42,256 nucleotides of DNA. Source: DASXMX01 sp036794395. Lineage in GTDB: Bacteria > Planctomycetota > Phycisphaerae > Tepidisphaerales > Tepidisphaeraceae. Under the pieces are notes generated by a model. The model was not told the DNA's origin. It worked only from the letters and a program-made list of their open reading frames with translations, and did not search any database. Position 1 is the first letter of the stretch. Every line of letters starts with the position of its first letter. A program made the translations under genes and the position numbers. Positions 6,322 through 13,460 of this stretch are shown here, one piece after another. Location of the stretch: positions 1 through 42,256 of the forward strand of contig DAIRGS010000021.1 of assembly GCA_036794395.1 (NCBI GenBank), read 5' to 3'.

Positions 6322-8874
6322 ATGAACCCGGTGGCAACGTCATCCTCCGCGAAAGTGCGGCGGTGTGGAGTGGTGTGGATTGCCGTGACGGGAATGTTCC
6401 TGGCTTTGTGGACTGTTGATGTTCGCGGGGCGACGCCGGATCCGGGTGAGGCAATTCCCCAGGAATTGAAGGCGTTTAATGAGTGGGGCAGCGTACTGCA
6501 TGTAGCCGCTCACCCGGATGACGAGAACACACAACTCATAACCTATCTTGCGCTCGGGCGGCACTACCGCACCGCTTACCTCTCGCTGACTCGCGGGGAT
6601 GGCGGGCAGAATTTACTGGGACCGGAATTTGGCGAACAGCTTGGCGTGATTCGCACACAGGAGCTTTTGGCGGCCCGGCATCTTGATGGGGGCCGGCAGT
6701 TCTTTACCCGCGCGGTGGACTTTGGATTTTCCAAGGACGTTCGCCAGACACTTCAGTATTGGGACCGCGGGCAGGTGGTGGGCGACATCGTTCGGGTGAT
6801 GCGCACGTTTCGGCCGGACGTGGTGATTACGCGATTTTCGACGGTGCCCGGCACGACGCACGGGCACCACACGGCTTCGGCGGTTCTTGCACTTGAAGCG
6901 TTCAAGCTAGCAGGTGATGCCAATGCTTATCCCGAGCAGCTCAAGACGCTATCGGTTTGGCAGCCCAAGCGAATCTTCATGAATTCCGGTGGCTTTGGCC
7001 CGGCGCCGGCGCGCGGGGGCGCGAGCGCGGCGGCGATTCGGATGGACATCGGTGGGACGGACCCGGTTTCTGGTGATTCGTTTAGTGCTATTGCCGGCAG
7101 GAGCCGGGCGATGCACAAGACCCAGGGGTTTGGGAACTTTGGTGGCGGGCGCGGGGGAGCAGGAGGCGGGGCGCGAAACGAGTCGTTTCAGCTTTTGGCG
7201 GGTGAGCCGGCGACACAAGATATCCTGGATGGCGTGGATACGAGTTGGGCGCGCGTCGCGGGCGGGGCTGAAATTGGAAAGCTTACGAGCGAGGTAATCG
7301 GGAAGTTTAACCGGCAAGATCCGGCGGCGAGCGTTCCGGCTTTGCTCGAAATTCATGCTCGGCGGGCGGCATTGCCTGATGGGCCGCTCCTGGGTGAGAA
7401 GCGGCGGCAGCTTGATCGAATTATCCAGGAATGTCTGGGATTGTCAGTGGAGACAGTGGCTGGGGAGCCGGAAGTTGTTCCGGGGGAGGCTGTGAAGTTG
7501 CGGCACACTGCGACGGTTCGATCGGCGGTTCGGGTGAAGTGGGTGGGGGTGAAATATGCCGCGAGTCCAGAGCAGTTGAAAGACGTGGTCGAGCTTCACA
7601 GGAACGAGGCGGCGACGCGCGTGGGGATGCTGAAGCTGCCGGGGGATATGCCGCTTACCCAACCTTACTGGCTGCGAGAGGCACATGAGCCGGGTATGTT
7701 TACGGTGAGTGATTCTTTGCTGATTGGGCTGCCCGAGGCGCCTTCGTCGCTGGGAATTGAGCAAGTGTTTGAGGTGGGCGGGCAGAGGATTGTGGTGGCT
7801 GATGAACCGGTTCATTTGACGGGGGATCAATCAAAAGGTGGGGACCGGTACCGGCTGGATGTGATTCCGCCGGTTTCGATCGCGTTAGCCTCAGAGGTCC
7901 GGCTGTTCGCGCCCGGTGGCGATGGGGCGGTGGAGGTGAAGCTTACGGGAGCACGCGCGGGCGTGGCTGGTAAGTTGGAGCTGCAAGCTCCGGCGGGATG
8001 GAAGGTTTCGCCGGCAAATCGAACGTTTCGGCTCGATACAGTCGGGCAGAGTGCTGCATTCACGTTTACCGTGACCGCGCCGGCGGAGGGAAGCGTTGGT
8101 GGGATTGTCGCGAGCGTTGAAGTGGGGGGTGTGCGGTACAGCAATCGGCGGATTGAGATCAGATATGCCCACGTTCCGCCGCAATTGCTTCAACCGGTGG
8201 CGCGGATCAAGGCGGTTTGTGCGCCGGTCGCGATTCGGGGCAGGCAGGTGGGGTACCTTCCGGGGGCGGGCGATAGTGTTGCCGAGGCGCTTCGGCAGAT
8301 GGGGTATGAGGTTTCCATTTTGAGCGTTGCCGATTTGAACGCGCAGCGTTTGAAGGGTTTTGACGCGGTGGTCATCGGGGTGCGCGCGTTCAATGTGCAT
8401 GCGGATCTTGGGCCGCGATTGAATGATCTATTTGCGTATGTGGAAGGCGGGGGGAATGTTATTGAGCAGTACAACACGCCGAACGATATTAAAGTGCCGC
8501 GACTGGCTCCATTTGATGTGAAGCTGTCGGGGAATCTGCCGCGGAATCGTGTGACGGATCCGAAGGCGGCGATCACGCTGCTTGCGCCCGACCATCCCGC
8601 GCTGAACACGCCGAACCGAATTGCCCCGGCGGATTTTGAGGGGTGGGTGCAGGAGCGCGGGTTAAATTTCCCGATCGAGTGGGATCAGGAGCATTGGACT
8701 GCGATACTGGCCTGCAACGATGCGGGCGAAGCCCCGCTGAAGAGCGGATTGCTGGTGGCACGGTATGGGCGTGGCTATTACGTTTACACTGGGCTGTCGT
8801 TTTTCCGTCAGCTTCCGGCGGGCGTTCCGGGAGCTTATCGGCTGTTCGCTAATCTGGTCTCACTGGGTAAATGA
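6322..8874 (+). CDS. Large exported PIG-L family deacetylase with C-terminal GATase-like domain
   Basis: 850 residues. A signal-type N-terminus (about residues 13-36) is followed by a PIG-L/LmbE domain: LHVAAHPDDE (59-68), with the zinc-binding His-Pro-Asp-Asp, and the distal HGHH (180-183). The motifs suggest a metal-dependent N-deacetylase. The middle (about 400-640) is beta-rich and likely a set of Ig-like or NEW3-type domains (VEVKLTGARAGVAGKLELQAPAGW). The last 200 residues look like a class-I glutamine-amidotransferase fold (VGYLPGAGDSVAEALRQMGY, FDAVVIGVRAFN, FAYVEGGGNVIEQY) without a clear catalytic cysteine. Proteins of this length and architecture are known as large PIG-L proteins; their substrate is unproven. 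It lies 38 bases before the symporter/bacillithiol gene run and is probably co-transcribed with it. A glycine/arginine-rich loop (about 270-290) follows the catalytic domain. Confidence 0.85.
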   Translation: MNPVATSSSAKVRRCGVVWIAVTGMFLALWTVDVRGATPDPGEAIPQELKAFNEWGSVLHVAAHPDDENTQLITYLALGRHYRTAYLSLTRGDGGQNLLGPEFGEQLGVIRTQELLAARHLDGGRQFFTRAVDFGFSKDVRQTLQYWDRGQVVGDIVRVMRTFRPDVVITRFSTVPGTTHGHHTASAVLALEAFKLAGDANAYPEQLKTLSVWQPKRIFMNSGGFGPAPARGGASAAAIRMDIGGTDPVSGDSFSAIAGRSRAMHKTQGFGNFGGGRGGAGGGARNESFQLLAGEPATQDILDGVDTSWARVAGGAEIGKLTSEVIGKFNRQDPAASVPALLEIHARRAALPDGPLLGEKRRQLDRIIQECLGLSVETVAGEPEVVPGEAVKLRHTATVRSAVRVKWVGVKYAASPEQLKDVVELHRNEAATRVGMLKLPGDMPLTQPYWLREAHEPGMFTVSDSLLIGLPEAPSSLGIEQVFEVGGQRIVVADEPVHLTGDQSKGGDRYRLDVIPPVSIALASEVRLFAPGGDGAVEVKLTGARAGVAGKLELQAPAGWKVSPANRTFRLDTVGQSAAFTFTVTAPAEGSVGGIVASVEVGGVRYSNRRIEIRYAHVPPQLLQPVARIKAVCAPVAIRGRQVGYLPGAGDSVAEALRQMGYEVSILSVADLNAQRLKGFDAVVIGVRAFNVHADLGPRLNDLFAYVEGGGNVIEQYNTPNDIKVPRLAPFDVKLSGNLPRNRVTDPKAAITLLAPDHPALNTPNRIAPADFEGWVQERGLNFPIEWDQEHWTAILACNDAGEAPLKSGLLVARYGRGYYVYTGLSFFRQLPAGVPGAYRLFANLVSLGK

Positions 8875-8912
8875 GTTGTCCGTGGATCTCCTGTGCCTCG
8901 TTGGAAAGAGCC

Positions 8913-9086
8913 ATGACGCCCACCGTCGACAAACAAAGTAGCCTTCCGGACCCGGCGCCCAACGGGGGTGATGAGGACACGGGGTTGGCTTGGCCGCGGA
9001 CTTGGCGGTCTCTTTATATATTTGTCGGGATCGTTTTCGTGGGCTGGGTCGCGATTCTGTATGCGTTGACGAGGACGTTTTCGTGA
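8913..9086 (+). CDS. Small single-helix membrane protein coupled to symporter
   Basis: 57 residues. A polar, acidic N-terminus of about 30 residues (MTPTVDKQSSLPDPAPNGG) is followed by one transmembrane helix (YIFVGIVFVGWVAILYAL) and a short positive tail. Its TGA (9084-9086) overlaps the GTG start of the symporter by four bases, a sign of translational coupling. Several sodium:solute symporters have small membrane partner proteins encoded just upstream (for example YhdT with PanF, or DUF4212 proteins). By analogy this may be an accessory subunit, though no sequence match to those families is claimed. ATG 8913 is chosen over an upstream in-frame start inside the PIG-L gene. Confidence 0.65.
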   Translation: MTPTVDKQSSLPDPAPNGGDEDTGLAWPRTWRSLYIFVGIVFVGWVAILYALTRTFS

Positions 9087-10828
9087 ACGTGTACGACTAC
9101 CTGGTGCTCTTCGGCACGATGCTGGGGATCGCGGGGTACGGCGTATGGCGCACGCGCGGTCGTCGCGATCTAAGGACTTATCTTAAGGGTGATCAAGGCA
9201 CGCGGGCCCTGATGATCGGTTTATCCGTGATGGCCACGCAGGCCAGCGCGATTACGTTTCTTTCGACGCCGGGCCAGGGGTATGAGAGCGGGCTGGGGTT
9301 TGTTCAGAATTATTTTGGGGCGCCGTTTGCGCTGATCATCATCGCGATGGTATTCGTGCCGATCTATCGGCGGATGAATGTTTACACGGCGTACGAATAC
9401 CTCGGCCAGCGCTTTGATGCCAAGACACGGTTGCTTGGTGCGGGATTGTTTTTGCTTCAGCGCGGGCTAGGCGCGGGGCTTACCGTTTACGCACCGGCAA
9501 TTGTTCTCTCGACCGTGATGGGTTGGCGGCTGGACATGACGATTCTCGGCAGCGGGCTAGTAGCGATTGTTTATACGGTGATGGGCGGAAGCGAAGCGGT
9601 CAACCTTACGCAGAGATATCAGTTCAGCATTATTCTGATCGGCATGGTCGCGGCGTTTGTCGTGCTGCTGCACAAGCTGCCGGCTGGGTTGAGCTTTACG
9701 GATTCCCTGGCGCTTGCGGGCGGGTTTCACAAGCTGGAGGCGGTGGATTTCTCGATCAGCGTCAACAAGCGATACACGTTCTGGTCGGGGCTTCTGGGAG
9801 GCATGTTTTTGGCGCTGGCGTACTTTGGCACGGATCAGTCGCAGGTACAGCGGTATCTTTCCGGGGCGTCGTTGCGAAACAGCAGGCTGGGTTTGATGTT
9901 CAACGCGCTGTTGAAGATACCGATGCAGTTCTTCATTTTGCTGTTGGGCGCGCTGCTGTTTGTTTTTTATCAATTTGAGTTGCCGCCGGTGCTGTTTAAT
10001 TCGGCGGCGTGGACGGCGCAGGTGGCGAAGGAACCTCAATCGCCATTACGCGCGATCGAGCGGGAGTTTGCCGATGTGCATGGGCAGAAGAAGCGCGTGT
10101 TGCGCCGGTGGATTGAGGCGCGTCATGCGGGCGATTCGGTTGCCGCGGCTGCGGCACGCTCCGAAGCGGAATCGGCGCAGAAGCGACTGGATGCGATTCG
10201 AACCGAGGCGCAGAAGCAACTTCTGGCCGCGGTTCCGGGGGCCAAGGGCAGCGATACGGATTATGTGTTCATCCGGTTTATCGTGGACTATCTGCCGCAT
10301 GGAATGATCGGGCTGCTTGTGGCGGTGTTTTTTGCGGCGACACTCTCGGCAAAGTCAGCGGAGCTGAATGCGCTGGGATCGACAACCACGATCGATTTAT
10401 ACCGACACTTGATGAGGCGACCAGTTCCGGAGGAGCATTTTGTTGCGGCTTCAAAGTTCTTTACGGTGATGTGGGGACTGGTGGCGTTGGGGTTTGCGCT
10501 GTCGATTCATATGGCGGAGAATCTGATTCAGGCGGTGAATATCCTGGGATCAGTTTTTTATGGCGTTGTGCTGGGTATTTTCTTGACTGCGTTTTTTCTA
10601 AAGACTGTGCGTGGGACGGCCGTGTTTTGGGGAGCGGTTGTGTCGCAGTGCCTCGTGATTGCGCTCTATTTCACGCTGCACATCAGCTATCTCTGGTACA
10701 ACATCATCGGATGTGCGGCATGCATGGCGATGAGTCTGTTGCTCCAGTGGGCGATCACGATGCGCGGCGTGAATGCCGTTTCGAAAATGGGAGGGGCGGA
10801 TGCGGTGAATGATGTGGCGGCTTTATGA
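9083..10828 (+). CDS. Sodium:solute symporter (SSS family)
   Basis: 581 residues from GTG 9083. The product is a polytopic membrane protein with about 13 hydrophobic segments. Its N-terminal core MATQASAITFLSTPGQGYESGLGFVQNYFGAP is the SSS-family sodium-site region, and AYEYLGQRFDAKTRLLG is the family's next conserved block. A hydrophilic, heptad-rich insertion of about 75 residues (roughly 306-382, including REFADVHGQKKRVLRRWIEARHAGD) sits between membrane helices. It would import a solute with sodium; the substrate cannot be inferred from sequence. It overlaps the small membrane protein upstream and the BshC-like gene downstream by four bases each (GTGA and ATGA), so it is produced together with the bacillithiol enzymes. 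Confidence 0.9.
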   Translation: MNVYDYLVLFGTMLGIAGYGVWRTRGRRDLRTYLKGDQGTRALMIGLSVMATQASAITFLSTPGQGYESGLGFVQNYFGAPFALIIIAMVFVPIYRRMNVYTAYEYLGQRFDAKTRLLGAGLFLLQRGLGAGLTVYAPAIVLSTVMGWRLDMTILGSGLVAIVYTVMGGSEAVNLTQRYQFSIILIGMVAAFVVLLHKLPAGLSFTDSLALAGGFHKLEAVDFSISVNKRYTFWSGLLGGMFLALAYFGTDQSQVQRYLSGASLRNSRLGLMFNALLKIPMQFFILLLGALLFVFYQFELPPVLFNSAAWTAQVAKEPQSPLRAIEREFADVHGQKKRVLRRWIEARHAGDSVAAAAARSEAESAQKRLDAIRTEAQKQLLAAVPGAKGSDTDYVFIRFIVDYLPHGMIGLLVAVFFAATLSAKSAELNALGSTTTIDLYRHLMRRPVPEEHFVAASKFFTVMWGLVALGFALSIHMAENLIQAVNILGSVFYGVVLGIFLTAFFLKTVRGTAVFWGAVVSQCLVIALYFTLHISYLWYNIIGCAACMAMSLLLQWAITMRGVNAVSKMGGADAVNDVAAL

Positions 10829-11601
10829 GTGACGCACCGGTCATTTGTTTTGGCCAGCAGCCGTGTGGAATCTTTCCTCGGCGATTCTTGTTTGCAAAGA
10901 TGCAGACGGCGCGTCGGCTGCAGAAGGAAATTGGCGGCGAGATCGTCTTTTTCTTTCACGACAGCGACCATGATCCGCGCGAGACCAGGACGATTCTGCG
11001 GCACCATAAGTCGGGTGAAGTGTTTGAGACTAACTTCACTTTTGCCAATAAGCTGCAGCGAAAATACTCGCCGTTGTATTTGAAACGGGTGATGGCCGAC
11101 TGGCACGAAAAGACGGCGTTTCAGCTCCCGGCTTATGTGGATAAGCGATGGGCCGAGGTGTTCAAAGCAATCGCGCTGACCAACGTGGCGTGCTTCTGCC
11201 TGGAGATGTACCAGAAGATGGGATTGCTGGATGGGATGCGGGTTGTGCGGTCCAGCAGCCGGGAATTTCGACGGGCGGCGTGCGATGTTTCAGATTTTTA
11301 TGTGGATGTTGAGCTTGAAGGTGAGATCGTGCGTGCCCGGCATGTGGAAGGCGAGTTGAAGCTGCATGAGGGGGGAGACTCTTATCGAACGCTGCCCAAG
11401 ACCGCGTTTACCAAGAGCCAGGTCAGCCCGGCGCGCGATACGCGACTGAAATGGATGCAGTCGGTGATTGGCTGCACCCATTATGTGTCGGGAGCAAGTG
11501 AACAGAATTACCTCCGGAAGCAGGATGCTCCGGAGATCATTTACGTTGAACGTGAAACAATTGACCGCTCAGATGAAGCCTACACAGACTACCCGACCTG
11601 A
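10825..11601 (+). CDS. bshC: Putative compact BshC-like cysteine-adding enzyme
   Basis: 258 residues, ATG overlapping the symporter stop (ATGA). BshC is thought to add cysteine to GlcN-malate in the last step of bacillithiol synthesis and is normally about 500-540 residues. Three BshC landmarks can be aligned by eye in the correct order: GQQ (10-12) with downstream Gly, Pro and Lys; a strand ending FFFHDSDHDPRE with DHD (48-50) and Glu53, as in the family's GEDHD block; and TRLKWMQ...YVSGASEQNY (206-229), resembling TRP-MQ...F-AGPGE-NYW of the family. The region between is much shorter, and the C-terminal coiled-coil is missing because the protein ends about 30 residues after the last motif. 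Position between the transporter and bshB1/bshA supports the call. The assignment rests on remembered family motifs rather than a search. Confidence 0.65.
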   Translation: MSDAPVICFGQQPCGIFPRRFLFAKMQTARRLQKEIGGEIVFFFHDSDHDPRETRTILRHHKSGEVFETNFTFANKLQRKYSPLYLKRVMADWHEKTAFQLPAYVDKRWAEVFKAIALTNVACFCLEMYQKMGLLDGMRVVRSSSREFRRAACDVSDFYVDVELEGEIVRARHVEGELKLHEGGDSYRTLPKTAFTKSQVSPARDTRLKWMQSVIGCTHYVSGASEQNYLRKQDAPEIIYVERETIDRSDEAYTDYPT

Positions 11602-12310
11602 ATTGGCGCCGCTCATGGCGTTTGGCGCGCACCCCGATGACATTGAGTTTGGGTGCGGAGGTGTCGTTGCGCTGGAGACGCGTAGGGGACGCGGGGCGCA
11701 CTTTGTGGTGTGCTCGCGCGGCGAGGCGGCCACGCGGGGCACGCCGGAACAGCGCGTCGCGGAAGCCAATCGCTCGGCGGGATTGCTGGGGGCGACAATT
11801 GAATTTGTTGAACTGGATGGGGATGCGCATCTGGAGTTGCGTTCGGCCCACTCCATTCGCATCGCCGAGGCAATTCGGCGCGTGCGGCCGGCGATCGTGC
11901 TGGCGCCGAGTCTTGTTGAGAATCAGCATCCAGATCATCCGCGGTTGGGCGCGCTGGTGCGTGATGCGGCGCGGCTGGCACGCTATGGGGGCATCGCGGA
12001 GTTGCGCGGGCAGCCCGCTCACGCTATCGATCAACTGCTTTTTTATGCGGTGACTTCCGATGCCGAGCCGGCGGGTCTGGTGCCGGTGCTGGTGGATGTT
12101 TCCGATCCGGGGGTTATTGCCGCATGGACGTCGTCGATGGAGGCGCATGTGACGCAAGCCGCCACGCGCAACTATGCGGATCTGCAGCTGAGCCGAGCGC
12201 GATTGAACGGGCTTCGGGCCGGGGTGGGGCATGCGATTGCGTTGTTTGCGGGGGATCCGATTGTGGTGACATCGCTGGCGGAGGTGGGCCGGGGCGCCCG
12301 TTCGTTCTGA
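11573..12310 (+). CDS. bshB1: BshB1-type N-acetylglucosaminyl-malate deacetylase
   Basis: 245 residues from ATG 11573, overlapping the end of the BshC-like gene by 29 bases; ATG 11615 is an alternative start directly at the conserved domain. LMAFGAHPDDIEFGCGG is the PIG-L zinc site in the BshB1 form. It is followed by VVCSRGEAATRGTPEQRVAEANRSAGLLGA and by the distal QHPDHPRLG zinc histidines. The enzyme removes the acetyl group from GlcNAc-malate, the second step of bacillithiol synthesis, in the cytoplasm; no signal peptide is seen. A stop one base before bshA indicates a shared transcript. A related detoxifying amidase (Mca-like) is possible, but the bshA neighbour favours BshB1. Confidence 0.85.
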   Translation: MKPTQTTRPELAPLMAFGAHPDDIEFGCGGVVALETRRGRGAHFVVCSRGEAATRGTPEQRVAEANRSAGLLGATIEFVELDGDAHLELRSAHSIRIAEAIRRVRPAIVLAPSLVENQHPDHPRLGALVRDAARLARYGGIAELRGQPAHAIDQLLFYAVTSDAEPAGLVPVLVDVSDPGVIAAWTSSMEAHVTQAATRNYADLQLSRARLNGLRAGVGHAIALFAGDPIVVTSLAEVGRGARSF

Positions 12311-12311
12311 T

Positions 12312-13445
12312 ATGAGCGAAAAGCGGCCACTCAACATCGGCATCACCTGCTACCCGTCGGTGGGGGGCAGCGGCATTCTCGCAACCGCGCTTGGGGAGGA
12401 ATTGGCGCTTCGAGGGCACGAGGTTCATTTCATCAGTTATGAGCGGCCATTTCGTCTGCCGGAGAATGCGCCGCGGGTGCATTTTCATCCGGTGGTGATC
12501 AATGATTATGGGTTGTTTAAGTATCCCGACTACACGCTGCCGCTTTCGGTGAAGATGGCGGAGGTGAGCGTGGCGCATCGGCTGGATGTACTGCACGTTC
12601 ACTATGCCGTGCCGCACGCGACGGCGGCGATCTTGGCGCGGTCGATGATCGAGCCCCGATACCGTCCGAAAGTAGTGACAACGCTTCATGGAACCGACAC
12701 GACATTGCTTGGCCGCGACCCGGGGTATGGGCCCGCTATCAGGCACGCCCTGGAGCAATCGGATGCGATCACGACCGTTTCGCATTATCTGCGCGGTGAG
12801 ACTCAACGCCTGCTGGAGGTGGAGAAACCGATCGACGTGATCCACAATTTTTCCGTGCCCCGGCTGCCACGCCGATCGCGGGAAGAGGTGAGGCGCGAGC
12901 TGGGTGTGAAGGATGAGGTGTTGCTGGTTCATTCATCCAACCTTCGATCGGTCAAGCGGATCGATCTGCTTCTGGAATCGGTGGCCCAAGTTCGCCCGCG
13001 CGATTCGATCAAGCTGGTGATCCTTGCTGGTGATAGCTTTGCTCCATTTGCAGAAGATGTGCGGCGATTGGGTCTAGAAGATCGCGTGATCGTGATTGAA
13101 CGCGCGTTTGATGTGGAGGAGTATCTTCAAGCCGCCGATCTCGGGGTGTATACGTCAGAGAGCGAAAGCTTTTGCTTGAGTATCCTTGAGGGGATGTGTT
13201 TCGGGTGCCCAAGCGTCGCGACACATGTGGGTGGAATCCCCGAGGTTGTAGATCATGCGGTTACGGGATCGTTGGTTCAGTTTGGGGATGTAAGGGCCTT
13301 CACCGCGGCGATCGAAGCGTTGGTTGGTAATACGGTTCGAAGGCAAGCGATGGGGAATGCGGCGCGTGAATCGGCCCACCGGCGATTTGCCTCGGACATC
13401 ATCGTCGGGCAATACGAGGCGCTCTATCGCCGCGTATGTGGATGA
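12312..13445 (+). CDS. bshA: BshA, N-acetyl-alpha-D-glucosaminyl L-malate synthase
   Basis: 377 residues, normal for BshA. This GT4 glycosyltransferase joins GlcNAc from UDP-GlcNAc to L-malate, the first committed step of bacillithiol synthesis. The signature N-terminus is NIGITCYPSVGGSGILATAL, followed by DVLHVHYAVPHATAAILA and TTLHGTDTTLLGRDPGY, which distinguishes BshA from generic GT4 enzymes. The nucleotide-sugar site shows the EX7E pattern in SESESFCLSILEGM, then HVGGIPEV. Its ATG follows the bshB1 stop after one base. It is the last gene of the run and converges with the cytochrome c/WD40 gene, 15 bases away, with no clear hairpin between them. Confidence 0.95.
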   Translation: MSEKRPLNIGITCYPSVGGSGILATALGEELALRGHEVHFISYERPFRLPENAPRVHFHPVVINDYGLFKYPDYTLPLSVKMAEVSVAHRLDVLHVHYAVPHATAAILARSMIEPRYRPKVVTTLHGTDTTLLGRDPGYGPAIRHALEQSDAITTVSHYLRGETQRLLEVEKPIDVIHNFSVPRLPRRSREEVRRELGVKDEVLLVHSSNLRSVKRIDLLLESVAQVRPRDSIKLVILAGDSFAPFAEDVRRLGLEDRVIVIERAFDVEEYLQAADLGVYTSESESFCLSILEGMCFGCPSVATHVGGIPEVVDHAVTGSLVQFGDVRAFTAAIEALVGNTVRRQAMGNAARESAHRRFASDIIVGQYEALYRRVCG

Positions 13446-13460
13446 ACGGCCAAAATACGG

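Noticed and set aside
8503..8515. Additional copy of the tRNA-end sequence TGGCTCCATT
   Set aside because: It lies inside the PIG-L coding region and is best explained as a chance occurrence.
13446..13460. Terminator between bshA and the WD40 gene
   Set aside because: Only 15 bases separate the convergent stops; no stem with a T-run was found.
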